Shown in pieces: positions 1-12,217 of a stretch of 64,000 nucleotides of DNA. Source of the stretch: Entonaema liquescens (taxonomy: Eukaryota; Ascomycota; Sordariomycetes; Xylariales; Xylariaceae); assembly GCA_902805475.1 (NCBI GenBank), contig CADCSX010000001.1:496001-560000 (forward strand), written 5' to 3'. Numbering within the stretch: position 1 is the stretch's first letter; the number at the start of each line of letters is the position of its first letter. Made by a program: the position numbers and the translations under genes. The notes under the pieces were generated by a model that made no database searches, was not told the DNA's origin, and saw only the letters and a list, made by a program, of their open reading frames with translations.

Positions 1-700
1 GTTTATGGGTCTTCTAAATGGGTCTTCTAGACTCACCGGGGCATCTCTCAAGTCGTATCCGTCGGAGACTATTACCTGTGCTTTTTTTTTTTCTCCACCT
101 CGAGTTCGCATGAACATGAGTTCGTTCACCGTAAATACGCGGCCCGAACATTAACCATGATATTTACGGGAGAGAGCCACAAATTCACAGCCATAATACC
201 GTCTCTTAAGACTTCTTACCCAATCCTATCTGGTCAGAATAACGCATAAACGCCTTAGCTACCAGGCTACTTAGCTGCTGCGGAAAAAGATGCCATGACA
301 TCGCCCGGAACTCCCTTTGGTCCAAAAACAAACGCCACATTCTCTCCCGCGCCATCTTTGCGGATATTGTCGATCTTGCTTACGACGATCTTGGCCCAAG
401 TGCCAGAAGCCTCTTTTCTTTAATTCTCTCTTCTAAGACTAAAGTCGATGTCCTTGCCCATGCGATGAGCTCGGTAAGTGCCGCCAGGGTCCAAGGGTAG
501 GAAGAGGGCAGATCTTCATCTCCCGCTCAACTGCCTGCGGCGAGGGCAAGACAGGGCAAGTAACAAGCTTCTGACATCTTCGTGGGGCCGTGAGCCCGCG
601 ACAGATGACGGGCGAACGGCTGGCCGGGAGATCTAATCTCGTGGGGTTTATCGTGAAGAGACCCTCTAAAATTTTCAGATAACTAGCAAGGGCTGGCAAG

Positions 701-734
701 CTGGCCGACCTTCTTAACTGGCCGACCTTCTTAA
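701..734. repeat. 17-bp direct tandem duplication
   Basis: The unit CTGGCCGACCTTCTTAA occurs twice back to back, and the following base continues the match. It lies in otherwise unannotated sequence and looks like a simple slippage duplication. Confidence 0.8.
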
Positions 735-3700
735 CGGGCAAGCCGAGTAACAAGACAAGGCGAACAGAGCCTCGCATGCTGGCCCGACCGCCTAGAAACA
801 ATGCGAGTTACACATGTAACAGCATGGATAACTACACCGCCTGAACAGGTACGAAATCAAATGGTCTGTTGATTCCCTTTTAGATTAGCGGCCACCATTC
901 TTTTTGTCAAACTTTCGGTCTCGTCGTCACCCCTACATACATACTATTCTCTTCATCAACTAGTGCCATTGTGCTCTAATTCTACTATAGTAGTCATGAG
1001 GCGAGTACCACACCACAGTATGAGTGAGCCATCCGAACGAATGGTGTTGGCAGACAAATCAGCCAGAAGTTTGGTTCGAAGGAAGAATCAACTAAATTTC
1101 TCTATGCCACCTTCGGCTGTAGGCAATTATCACCGAATTTACCTCTTTATCCCACGCGTCCTTCTAAGCTCGCTGTTAATGCTTGTCATATTGCCCTCGA
1201 CTAAGAGGCGATGGAGCTCAGTTCTTCCAACGTGATGACAGCTAGACGACCTTCCTAATATAACATTATGCCAAGCGTTATCGATCACAGGAACGACAGC
1301 ACTTAACCTGAAGTCAAGCATTGATGATAAGCTACTATCGCTACGGTGCCTTCCTAATGCGTTACTTACTCAAGTTGGTATGACTTACATACCACTGCCG
1401 CATTACTGCAGTAATGTAGGTACACGGGACTCGACGCTACATGATGGAAACTGCGAATTTTCCAATTCGAGGTTAAACGTTTAACCGCAGGATTTGCGGC
1501 AGAAGCAAAACTGCCTTTTTCTAGCACATCAAACGACAAAGATTAGGGCTAAAGGTTTGCGGCGTTCACTCCTCGACTAATAGTCAACGTGTCTCAGAAG
1601 TCAGACATTTACACGCGTACACCTGCTTTTAACTAACAGTATGGCCTATCGCCAATAGCATATTCTTTTCTGCCACTGCCCGCCACAAACATGTGGTTCG
1701 AGGCAGCTTCGCAGGTTGTAGATAACGGATCATTCCAGCCGATATTCCTATGGGCGACTTAGCTGTGCCGCTTCCCCCACGCGATACAGCTGAGGCGGGC
1801 TCTCCAAGAATGTACACGCCGATGAGACGTTTCGAATTCATAGACCTGATGAGCATATATTGTCTCGTCAACGCTTGACAAATCTCGAAAGGATCATGAA
1901 GCTAACCAAGTCGATATCATCAGAGAGCGGGGCCCTACAAAGCTCGGAGAATTGAGGTCGCCATCTATTGTCAAGATAGGATTGCATGAATGCAGAGGCG
2001 CAGCAAACCCCGGCCATGCCGTCATTTAATTAGGCTTGGGATCAGTTTACGAAGGCGGCGAGATCGCGGGATCTTCCCGGGCGTGGTTGAAGCTGGCGAA
2101 TCAGTGAACGAGTATATCTACGAAAGTATCTTTTAACCTAAGCGCTACGATCCTCCCGTCTTTGGTGTAAGCACGCCTCGGTCAATACTCCAAACCATCT
2201 CGATTTTGCGCTTACCTATTTTTTATTTTTTTTGTGTCCTTAATGTAGATACATTTTGATTGTGTCGCACACCAAGGGTGCAGTCTTGCTCGACGGTGCC
2301 GGTTTTGGAGCGCGTTCGGACAGGATTCAGTACTACCCAACATGTTGGGTCGCACAGCTAAAGTATTCTTTGCTTTGCCGTGGAGTCCGATCTGGTAAAT
2401 AAATGCGGAGGGAATCTGCATGTGAACTGCTCCAACGAAGTCAAAGCGCCCATGCGGCACGGCTCGCCAGTAGGGTATCTTCCAAAAGTTACCCTAGGTA
2501 TAGGTACGCTTGCTGACAGTGACATTATGTACCGCAATCCTTCCGTGGACCCCATCGCGAGACTCTCAGTTCATGTGGGCGACTTTATCTATCTATACCA
2601 TACAGCGCAAAAGCAGGTTGGCACGCTTATGCTCTATTTCAACATACACACATCTAAATTTGCCTCTCATTGGTAAATCTCATTGGTCGCCAGCCAACCA
2701 CATTGCTGACTTACACCGCTTTGAGTAACCACATACTCCAACGCTAGCGGCCAGTCTTGAATAGCTCCGAAAGAGGGTTACGTTGGATCCTGCGTTGCTT
2801 TTCTACTGGCTAGCCGCGCCATGAACAGACGTCAAAAGTCTACAATGCAAGTGGTGAGTATATGGCAAGGCTGCTTACTCCGTAAGCCGTTGTCAAATGC
2901 GACTGTTGGTAAACTAGCCATATTGGCGTGAGTTCTACAGGCCAGAACACTCAACACACATTCCTTTATCATCAGTTGGCACTCCATGGATGGCCAAGAG
3001 TCTAGTGTCTTGACTTATAGGATGGAGCCATGTCAGCTACGAAGGAATCGAACTTCTCAGTTCTAGTCATTATCGTTATAAATTTGCCACTCGCGATTGA
3101 TGGCCTAACTAAGGTTAAGGCAACTCCCGTAAGAACACACGTAAGAACGCCTGCGGCACCTTTTTAACTTCTGAGAAGAGCATGAGTAGAGCATGGCTGT
3201 TTGGAAGATATTAACTACCAGTCTTACTCGCATTAATCCTGCAAGCCGAGTATACCACAACATGGCGCGGTATCGTAAAAATACCCAGCACAGAACATTG
3301 GTTACTGTAATTCCTTTTTACGATCAAGCATGCCTAATACGGCGGTGGTGCTCTCGATGCGGTGGAACGTGGGAAGCAAAGTGACTGCTGACGCCATTCC
3401 TTAAACCCGCGACTCATCATAGTTATACCATACTCGTACTATACATGTTCTTTATCTCGTGGTTATTCTCGGTTCCTTCAATTCTGTGCCCTTATCGCGA
3501 GAGGTCTAGAGCGACTCCTAGACGCCTTTGCCGCGCCTTAGGCAACCGGCTTATAGAGAGAACACTCAAAGAGGGTGTCACACCAAGACGTCCTTTCGAC
3601 ACGTTGCTTGTTGCAAGTGGTCATTCTGACCTGTGGCTTATCGTTTCTCTCACCTTACCTCTCCAGATTGCCGATGTAGATAATATCGCAGGTACACAGA

Positions 3701-4871
3701 GATCGAGCAGTAGTAGTAGAGTTCGTCATGCTCACCCCCAAGTGGCCTGCCTCGTGGCTTACTTTAGGTTATCAGAATCATGATTAGGAGATAAAGTAGT
3801 AGTTCGTCTAATCCCACAACGCGACCATCATCGGGAGTTCTGACTGGTCGGAATTCTGTCCTTGACAAAGGACCCTAGTTTCAATAGTTTACCTTCCATG
3901 TTACTAATGACGTAGGCTTGTATGGCGGATATGGACTATGGAAATAGGGTGTGCAACCCACCACAGCATAAGTCCCCTCTATGTGATGTATGCTGTCATT
4001 TGAACGAGTGGGACATACAGTAATCATAGTGCGGTGTAGATCACCTCAGGTAGTTATCGGTAAGATCAGAAACTACTAGTTAGCCTGCTAGTGATGATGA
4101 CTTCTCAGATGGCAAACCCATTGTCTTCGTCTTCGCCGACTATATGGGATATCATACGGTATGACCATATCATCAGACCAACTTTACAACACTATCGTTC
4201 TCTGGCGTCAGCAACTGTGGTCGAACGTTCAAAGAAACCCGCCTTTTGGCGCATGGTATTTGTATTTTGATAATGGGGTGCTTGAATAGTCGCAAGTCTA
4301 GGCGGCGATGATCGTGCACTAGCTAACTTGTAGGAGAAATGATAGAATATATTCCAAATAGGATGGCTTCCTACGCCTGCATTCAGTAGTGCGAAATACC
4401 TTTCTGCAACCTTGTAGCTAGGTACGTTAGTAGACCATCTCGTAGCAAAGTTGAATCCAGCCGTGCGATGATTTGATGTGGCCGATCGCCAAATGCGCCA
4501 TAGCAGCATCCCATCATGAGTCGTAGCAAGCCTTACTAGTCGACGAACTAACTCGTAGAGCATACGATGCTTCCTGGAGGAGGCGAATAACTTCCAAGAT
4601 AAGCCATCGAGTTGATTACCAATTCCAAGACGTCCGGATTGAGATCCGACAGAAGCACGAAGCAAGACAGGCATTACACTACATCTAATCTAGCCCAGCT
4701 GGCGGAGAGACATCCCATGAAACCCAAGCGCGATCACAATTCTTTTCACCTGGTTAGAATGCTATGTCTTCTTATATTGTCCGCCTCGACGGGCCTCTGT
4801 CTCGGTCTGGGACGCACAAGGGGTCTTTCCCCCGCAAGATATCGATAGACAATACATATATAAAAGCAGGT

Positions 4872-4899
4872 TGATAGATAGACAGACAGATAGATAGAC
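4872..4899. repeat. GATA/GACA microsatellite
   Basis: A short run of GATA and GACA tetranucleotides is visible directly in the sequence. It is intergenic and has no associated gene. Confidence 0.7.
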
Positions 4900-5389
4900 A
4901 TGTGGCCAATGTATGTATATACGCGGGTGAAACAAGCCCTACGCTACCAAGAGACAAAAGAAGGCCTGAGACACATCCATCCAGCCCGGCCAACCAATGA
5001 CCACCGGGCTATTTTTGCCCTGCCCTCGGCGCCACGAGGGAAAGACCCCTCGTCCGAACGATAGTTCACGAAAACAAGCTTTTTATGTTTCTGCGTTTTG
5101 CTTTTTGCTTTTTTCCTGCCGTCTGAGACAAGCGCCCAGACATCCGCGTGTTCTTGCCCTTGCCCCTTTGGGCGCGAGACGGAGGGTCTGGTTGGCTGGT
5201 TCGTCGGACAGCGTTCGTGCTGTGCGTGGTCGTATTAGCTGAACGCGGCATGTCGGCTCTTAGGGAGGGGATTTTTCAGCTTCGGTGGTAATTGGAGTTG
5301 TGCCGGTGTCTCTGGTGATTGTCCCGTTGCTTTGGATGCGGGTTATTTCTCGAGAAGGTCGTGAATTGGCGGATGGGTAGAAGTTTGCT

Positions 5390-6860
5390 ATGGTATATGA
5401 CAATGCGTTCGGTGGACTAGTATAACTTCTTAGTTTCATTTATATTAGTTCCAATATACAGAAGTGTTAATAAGATCTTAACTTTTAAAACCCTCAGTTA
5501 GTCGCGCCTTTAAGTAATGGGTTTTCTGAATCGAGTTCACCTTGACCACGTCTTTAAAACTCGACCAATAAAGCGGCAGACAGAAGTCCTATTGCAATCA
5601 AAATCCAGAGTTTGATACCAAGACAGGTAAAAGATATGAACTAATCAAGTTCGATGCTCACTCGCATATTTCACATGTTAGAGTAATTTGCCAGTGAGAA
5701 TAGGGTGGCTTAGTCTCTCGTATGGCAGACTTTTCGATGTTACTATTACTCTATTATCTCGAGGGCTATCTCGGTATAATATATATTTGGCGGATCTCAG
5801 AGTTCTGTAATAAGAGGTAATTTGTGACTTCCCAGGATGCCTTGTGCGTACAATGTCTTACCTGAGATATAAGATACCAGATGATGGGATCAATATAGTA
5901 TTCCTTTAAGTTCGTATCAAATAACATGCAAGTAGAATATCAAAATTAAAAGCTGATATACTTTAGGTGAGCATGTCTCTTAGATATACGGAATGAAGTG
6001 ATAATATCAACTTCATATGTTCTCGAATACATACTTTATCTACAGTATATCGATAAACCGAAAATCTTAAAAAGATCAAGATATAATATTGTAGGAATAG
6101 GTGAGGTGAACTTAACCAACTAAATTTGAACGGGCAATTTACTGTATTTAGTTGGCACCTGAGGACATAACGACCTTTTTCTGAAGAAAAAAAGGGGGAG
6201 AGAGGAAGAAATTGATGATAAGAGCTTTCAGTATACTATATTGCTTGACTATGATAGTACTTGAGAACATAAATTATAAAGCCCAGCCCAACACTATAAT
6301 AGCGTCTAAAACCTAGGTTACAGGAAGATAGTATAACAGTCTTGCTTATTCTACATCATATATCTTTCGAACAACCTCGGAGAAGGGGGTCTTGCTAAAG
6401 CCCCAAGATCAAGTTATAATTAGCTAGAGGCAGGTTTTTCAGTACCAGGAGTATTATTACTAAAGTGTGTAAAGCCTCAAAAGTAAGTGTAGTCTGAGGG
6501 AAAGTTTACGAGGTCTTGATGCTTTCTCCCGGATTCGATTAATTTCAACAGTGCTTTCATATCTTTTTTCCGGAATCAACCCTAGGGATTAAATCAGCTT
6601 CTAATTAAAGTCCAAGTCAAGTCTCTCCAATGTACCCAAGCATGTACCTAAAACGAGATATTTATAGTTTATTCGAAATTGTTACGATCTATCTGGTCGT
6701 AGGTATTATTACTTGGCCATGAGAACCTCGTCGACCACATCGGGTGCAATTCGAGTAGATAAACAATAGAAAGGCTCATATACTTTGAAATTTACCACTC
6801 CTGGGATCAGATACACCAGTACCTTAGGTACTTAAGTACATCTATTCATTGAAGTCGAGG
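5390..6860. other. AT-rich block, possible RIP-degraded repeat
   Basis: Base composition changes abruptly here to strongly AT-rich sequence with many TA dinucleotides (ATATAT, TATAAT and AAATTA strings). No open frame of 60 codons survives on either strand. This pattern is typical of repeat-induced point mutation (RIP) in Pezizomycotina, which turns CpA into TpA in duplicated DNA. I see no recognisable transposase or reverse-transcriptase remnant and cannot delimit terminal repeats by eye. An AT-rich intergenic spacer is the alternative. Confidence 0.5.
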
Positions 6861-6952
6861 GTTGCTAGGCAGCATCTCCCACCCCGCTGTCGCCTTAAAT
6901 AACCCCTTAGGCAACCAAACTTTCACCCCTGATCAGAGCTTCGAAACCAATA

Positions 6953-7106
6953 TGGCCGTGGTGTAGTGGTAATGAAGTAGGGTCAGAAATAATTCCTCGA
7001 GGAGTTTTTCGTAAGACTTGGGTTCGACCCCTATTCGGGGCGTGCAGGCAGGCCAACTGTTCGGGTCAATCGAATTGAAAGGTCGAATCCAAGTCCTAGC
7101 TTTTTT
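6953..7106 (+). other. tRNA-like Pol III unit, pseudo-tRNA or SINE-like
   Basis: A match to the Pol III A box (TGGTGTAGTGG, 6959-6969) is followed at tRNA-like order by a B box (GGTTCGACCCC, 7021-7031). A T6 tract that could act as a Pol III terminator lies at 7101-7106. The T arm pairs for four of five positions. The acceptor stem pairs badly and no clean anticodon stem-loop forms, so this is not a functional tRNA as read. A degraded tRNA gene or a tRNA-derived short element are both possible. It sits at the edge of the AT-rich block, a common place for retroelement debris. Confidence 0.35.
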
Positions 7107-7318
7107 GTTCGTTTTATTTTATTCTTTGCAACTATTTTTATCGTTTGTTATTTTATTTCGCTTTTTTGTTTCTTTACTTGTACTTATCCTTCCATCTCAC
7201 GTACCTTCATGTTCACGATCTCAGATCAGAGACTATCACAACGGCAGTGTTTGGAACTCGCACTTGAATTGAGCTTACAGATGTTACTTGTTAAAACCGA
7301 TAAATACTATCTTTTATT

Positions 7319-9497
7319 TTACTTAGTGGTCTCCAAACCGTACTCGAATTTTATTAGATCCGCTGCTTTCTCCGCGAGTGCGTACACCGTAGACTGCAGA
7401 TTACCTGGAGGAAGCAGCGGCACAATGCTCGCATCGACAACACGAAGATTCTCGATTCCATACACCTTAAGGTTATTATCAACGACGCCCCCCTTTTCCT
7501 CGGGGAGCATTGCACACGTTCCCGCGGGGTGCCACATCGAAATAGTACGGGCTCGGATGTATTTCTTCGCGGCATCTAAGTCGGTGAAGTTGGCTGCCAA
7601 AGGGGAGAGGTTTAACGGCTTTTTGAATATCCCATCTAGAGCTAGCGACTCGGCAAGGGTGTGGATATAAAGGACATGTTCTGCAAGAACCTCGACGTCT
7701 ATCTGGTTTGTTAAGTACCGTGGATCGATAATGGGAGCATCCACTATATCGTTTGATCTGATATGAACGTTCCCACGGGAAAGTGGTTGAGCGAGTATAG
7801 CGGCAAGGTCGATATATTTCCCAAGACCAGAGGGAACAGGTTTGCCCGTAGCAGGGTCGGGAGCGATGGGGCTATTTCCAATCGCCGTAATGTAAACACC
7901 TGATGGTGCCTTTGGATCAAGGAGAGTATCCTCGACTATGTCGTAATACGCTGATGCTCGAGCTCGAGCTTTGCCTGAGAGGTTCCCTGCTGTTGGCCGG
8001 TTCGTGTCAAGCATCTGCGTTAGATGGTCTCTTCTGCGGTACTAAGTTAGCGAATGCATGGTAATCTGGATGGTTTGGCGATAGAACCACAACAAAGCTA
8101 GATCCAAAGAAGAAGAAGTCGTTCTATAGAGAGGGACATAAGGAAGAAGAAAAGTGCTACCTACCCTTCGCCCGAGTGATACTTGGCCAGAGGCATGTAG
8201 GCACATGTCTTGATCCCACCTGTTGCAAGTAAGCCTGTACGGTTAGTCATGAATTCTTGCATAGCCTGTCCTAATATCTCAGAGTCTTGTAGAGCGTCGA
8301 GCGTTTCAATGCCATCTACTGCCTCGAAAGCCATGTCACAAACAAGATGATCCTGGAGATTTTCTCCCACTCCTTCTAGGTTTTTGATCACCTTGATGTT
8401 ATGATGCTCTAGAACATTGATATTGCCAACCCCCGACAATTCGAGTAGCTTTGGTGATTGTAAGGCACCGGCAGCAACAATAACTTCCTTGCGTGCAGAA
8501 ACAGTCCTTGTTCCATTTTTATACCGGTATTGGACTCCGACCACCCTTTTTGAGCCCTCCTCGAAGAGAATCTTTTCGACAGTAGCATTGGTCAAAACCT
8601 GAAGGTTATCCCGACTCTTCACGGGGTGGTAGGTAATACGCCTTGGCAGAGTGGCTTCTCTCATTGTTTACTGGATCGATGCTCGTAAGATTACTAAAAG
8701 CTCCGACTCCTACAGATGGATCTACCCAAGGGTCGCTGGGCATTATATATCCAATAGATTTGAATGTCTTCGCCCATGCTTCACGAATAGGATAAAGCGG
8801 GTCACCGGGAAAGGAGAGTTGGACGGGACCTGTGCGAGAGTCGTTCTTGGCTATCTAGCCATCAATACCTAGACACCGTTTGATATCATTGGGTACTGCT
8901 GGTGGAGAAGTATACGCTTTGTCATAATATCCGCATATCCCTTCCCAGGTCCAGCCAGCGTTTCCGAGAGAAGCCCAGTAATCGATCAGTTTCTTGGTAG
9001 GTGGAGCGAAAATATGTGCATTCATGACAGTTGAACCACCCAAGGCCTTGCCCTATAATATGTCATTCGACATTAGCTTAAGGCATCGTAAAGTTGGACT
9101 CGATCTTGGGCTTTCCCAGAAGACGGCCCAATGAATATCATAAATATCTTGATATTGGAAGAGTGCTAGACAAGATTATATGTCGAAAAAGTGACGCTTA
9201 CTTGGTTCAAGTTGATCCGCCTTTCATTGAGTCCAGGCTTGAATCTGCTTTAGCATAATGTTGTCATGGTATGAAGAGGACATATACCTGAGGTTCAGTC
9301 TGGAAGTTCCAGTCAACTTCACTCTTCTGCAAAGCAGTATAAAGGGCTGGAATTTTGACTCGCGGGTCTTCGCTATGATCAGATCCGGCTTCTAGCACGA
9401 GAACACGCTGGCTGGGATCTTCTAAGAGGCGAGCGGCAAGCACAAGCGCAGCGGTACCGCCACCTGCGATAATAAAATCATAGGGTTCAGAAGCCAT
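7319..9497 (-). pseudogene. GMC oxidoreductase (FAD-dependent), disrupted
   Basis: Family: glucose-methanol-choline oxidoreductases, FAD enzymes that oxidise alcohols, sugars or choline; the substrate cannot be told here. The N-terminus has the dinucleotide-binding GGGTAA motif and the ending VLVLEAG. The C-terminus has HPAGTCAM, which holds a catalytic His, then VVDASIVPLLPPGN with Asn at the second catalytic position. Inferred exons are 9497-9288, 9237-9202, 9052-8165 and 8033-7319, with introns at 9238-9287, 9053-9201 and 8034-8164. Two lesions break the frame. An in-frame TAG lies at 8855-8857, between LGIDG and IAKNDSRTGPV. One extra base lies in the C4 run (GGGG on +) at 8623-8626, after KAYYLPP. 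Spliced exons total 1849 nt, one more than a multiple of three. Removing that base gives about 615 codons, a normal GMC length. No secretion signal is evident. Likely a recent pseudogene, or sequencing error in part. Confidence 0.85.
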
Positions 9498-10936
9498 GGC
9501 TTAGTATAAAATGGAAGCAGAGTGGTAACTAATAGTTGAAGCAACTTTGGAAAGAGGTTGATGCCTAACATAATAGCCATCCGCAGGACAGGGGTAAACA
9601 TATATACGATGGAAATCTCTAGGATTTGGAATTCTGCGGTGTCCACTACGAGTCTTTTCTAATTTGATGTCGTTCACCTACGTGGAATACTGGGGATTAC
9701 CTTGATATCTGTATATGTATGGTAGCTGACGCTGTAATAGGAATGTAAATATGAGCGTACGTAGGCATCTCACCGTAATTCAAGCTACTAGACTACATGC
9801 CTAATTCTGGTGAACCATATACACATACGTATATGTATAGGTATATGTGTAGATATAGGTATAGGCTGGTGCTGAAAGACTTATCTCAGCATGACCTGGG
9901 TAGATTTGGAATGAATGAGTTGAGGACCTAATATTGACCTATGTTTGTGAGCTCGGCAGTCGGTTGACGGATCTCGGCTGACCAAATCTGTAGCAAATAC
10001 CTACTGTTTATTATTTCGATTATTTAACACTTATTTTGTTTAGATCTTACTGGTAATGTGTTATGGTTGAACTTGGTTATGTGGGGCGAATCCGAGTCTT
10101 TGCTCCTTTGAAATTGATGTTTGCTATAAGATCGGGCGGTCGGTCTACCGGAGTATAAATATTTATAGGGCCGGTGGAAGTCGGGCGGCTCCTAGGTACA
10201 TTAGGTAGGTACTTAAGGTCCCAGAGCTAGTGACGTAACGGTTCGTGAAGCGGAAGGAGAGAGCTTGAGAGATGGTCGCTTAGTGTAGGGTCTTCGAGCT
10301 AATGTTCTATAAAGGTCTTGGCTTAGCCTAATTATATTAGTTCTAACCTGGTAGTTAGTTAGTATTTTAGTTTCATTGTATCATTCAAGCTAACAAAACA
10401 TCACCCAAGCTTTCCAACATGCTTGGTCAATTAGCCTTGCGCTTGCGCCGGTGCACGTAGAAGTCCTGGATTGAGTCTTGTTTTTTGTGTTAATTTTGCT
10501 CGACGACCACGATCGGAATACAGAAAATAACCCAGCTAGGTCGTGCAGAACGAGGGGAGATGGCCTCCGCCTCCGGGCGTTCCCCAACGGTGGGACCCTC
10601 TCTCAACCTACGAGGATCCTCTCCAGTACCAGACCGCCCGCTATCGCTATCGAGGCTATCATCTCATGATAGACTTAATGATATTCTCGAGGTTTGTGTG
10701 CATATCACTATTGCTTTCTAGTTTATGATCTTTGGTTTCGGAGAAGAGAAAACGAGAGTAAAAAAAAAAAAAAGAAAAAAAAGAAAAGAAACACTATAGC
10801 TCATCTACGAATCTCCCTTACATTTACGCAATTTACCTTCCAATTGGGCCCTTTCTGACGAAAATCGATTTGTTATCAGACTGCTAGAGAGCGTGCCGAC
10901 ACAATTGGTTCGCATACATCGGGTCGGAGCGCAAGG
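9498..10936. other. Intergenic between divergent GMC and DUF202 genes
   Basis: No supportable gene. The interval carries dispersed TAGGTA/TACCTA hexamers (for example near 10193-10217), a TATAAATAT string near 10155, and an A-rich purine tract at about 10760-10795 upstream of the DUF202 gene. It presumably holds both promoters. Confidence 0.5.
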
Positions 10937-11685
10937 ATGAGCTTCCAGCGGGTTTCAGAGCGTGATGGCGATGGCGCACCCGACGAAACGACGAGCATTG
11001 CAACTGCGCGCGGCAACGCGATCAACTACCAAAGCACGCGAATGTCACCCAATCCGAGAAATAGGCGTCCCGTACAGCAATCAGAACTCGATTGTCCGGC
11101 AACGAATGGTACGAATGGTACAAACGGCACAAACGGTACAAACGGCACGAATGGAACATCTCCCCATACGGACGAGAAGAAGAATTGGTTAAAACATTAC
11201 TTTAGTGGTGTGTGGTCGGTAGAATTGGAGAATAAAGGAAGCGTGGCTAGGGATCATTTGGCTTTGGGTAGGTTGACTGGTCAGCTTCTATTCTATTTTT
11301 TTTTTTTTTTTGCTGCGGCTGACCCTTCGGAACTTTAGAGCGGACTTTTCTTGCCTGGCTTCGAACGTCACTCTCATTCGCGTCTATCGGAATAGCCATC
11401 ACCCAGCTATTTCGTCTAAACACCTCGATAGAACCAGACGATCCCAGTTTCGAGACGATTCGCCATATAGGAAAGCCGCTTGGGGCAACGTTCATTGGTA
11501 TATCCATATTAATTCTATTGCTGGGATATCGTAGATACTACCAAGGCCAGCAGTGGGTGATTAAAGGGAAATTCCCTGCTTCGAGAGGGACGATAATAAT
11601 TGTGTCGTTGGTTGCATGTGCACTTATAGTAGTTAGCTTGTTTGTTGTTTTATTTACACAACCTACGGGTGTGGGATCTACATGA
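10937..11685 (+). CDS. DUF202-domain membrane protein
   Basis: Two exons, 10937-11267 and 11339-11685, joined across a 71-bp intron (11268-11338) that contains a 16-T tract. The 225-residue product matches the DUF202 family (bacterial YidH-like; fungal members are vacuolar or membrane proteins of unknown function). The hallmark is NWLKHYFSGVW, then ARDHLALERTFLAWLRT at about residues 104-120; the ERT codons form only after splicing, which supports the intron. Three hydrophobic segments lie at about 113-136, 157-174 and 194-217. Residues 1-80 are polar and low complexity, with six tandem Asn-Gly-Thr triplets at 57-74. If that tail is lumenal, these are potential N-glycosylation sequons. The start is the first ATG of the frame. 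Function is not established. Confidence 0.88.
11105..11158 (+). repeat. Coding 9-bp minisatellite (Asn-Gly-Thr x6)
   Basis: Six copies of a 9-bp unit encode Asn-Gly-Thr inside the DUF202 gene. Codons vary between copies (GGT/GGC, ACG/ACA, AAT/AAC), so the array is not a very fresh expansion. Confidence 0.85.
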
Positions 11686-12204
11686 GTAGCTGTGTAAGCT
11701 ACTGGTACACAACTACTGGATGTGGCGGTTGAAGATCGGAGTTTGGGATAATGATGATATTTAAAGATGAGATGAAGTTGAGGATTGATGAAACTGGGTC
11801 AGATATATTCAATTGATCAGGACTCTGGAAATCTATAATTTATAATGGTTTCTACGTAGTGTGTAGAGATAGTTGATACCTAGTTAATAGTTGTCATGAA
11901 TTTCGGGTTGGTGGCTGTAGTTTGTCTACATGCAAGAATCAACCCAGAATTTATTACCATTAATCAAGTTCGACTCCACAAAACTTCATCACTCACAACT
12001 TACAACTGACATCTTACATGGTGACCTAACGGTACCTACCTGATCTACCTAATCAGACACAAAGTCCATGTAAATTTCACTCCTATTTAAACTAAACATT
12101 GATCAACTCACCGAGTTCTCTGTCTTGGTTATTAATATTAACCTTGACAACACCGGCTGTATTTTACCGGCTAGTTGGAGTGAGATGAGCACGACTACTC
12201 GACG
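11686..12204. other. Intergenic, DUF202 to helicase
   Basis: AT-rich 3' flank of the DUF202 gene and promoter side of the helicase gene. TACCTA/CTACCT motifs occur near 12036-12052. No gene is seen apart from the small upstream ORF at 12185. Confidence 0.5.
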
Positions 12205-12217
12205 ATGTCACTCCTAA
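12185..12217 (+). promoter_or_regulatory. Ten-codon uORF overlapping helicase start
   Basis: An upstream ATG at 12185 opens a ten-codon frame that ends at TAA 12215-12217, ten bases past the main ATG at 12205. The frames differ, so ribosomes using the first ATG would bypass the main start. Whether the mRNA includes 12185 depends on the unknown transcription start. Confidence 0.35.

Larger units (their letters stand above)
1..5389. other. Gene-free 5' region, mixed composition
   Basis: No open frame longer than about 160 codons occurs and none resembles a family I recognise. Frames of similar length lie on both strands, which is what chance gives. The sequence is not obviously AT-biased, unlike the block that follows. 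Visible local structure is limited to a 17-bp tandem duplication near 701-734 and a GATA/GACA microsatellite near 4872-4899. It may be old, degraded repeat sequence or long intergenic DNA. I cannot support a gene here. Confidence 0.5.

Noticed and set aside
4192..4674. 160-codon open frame on the minus strand
   Set aside because: It is the longest frame in the first 5 kb, but has no family resemblance, no splice support and irregular composition.
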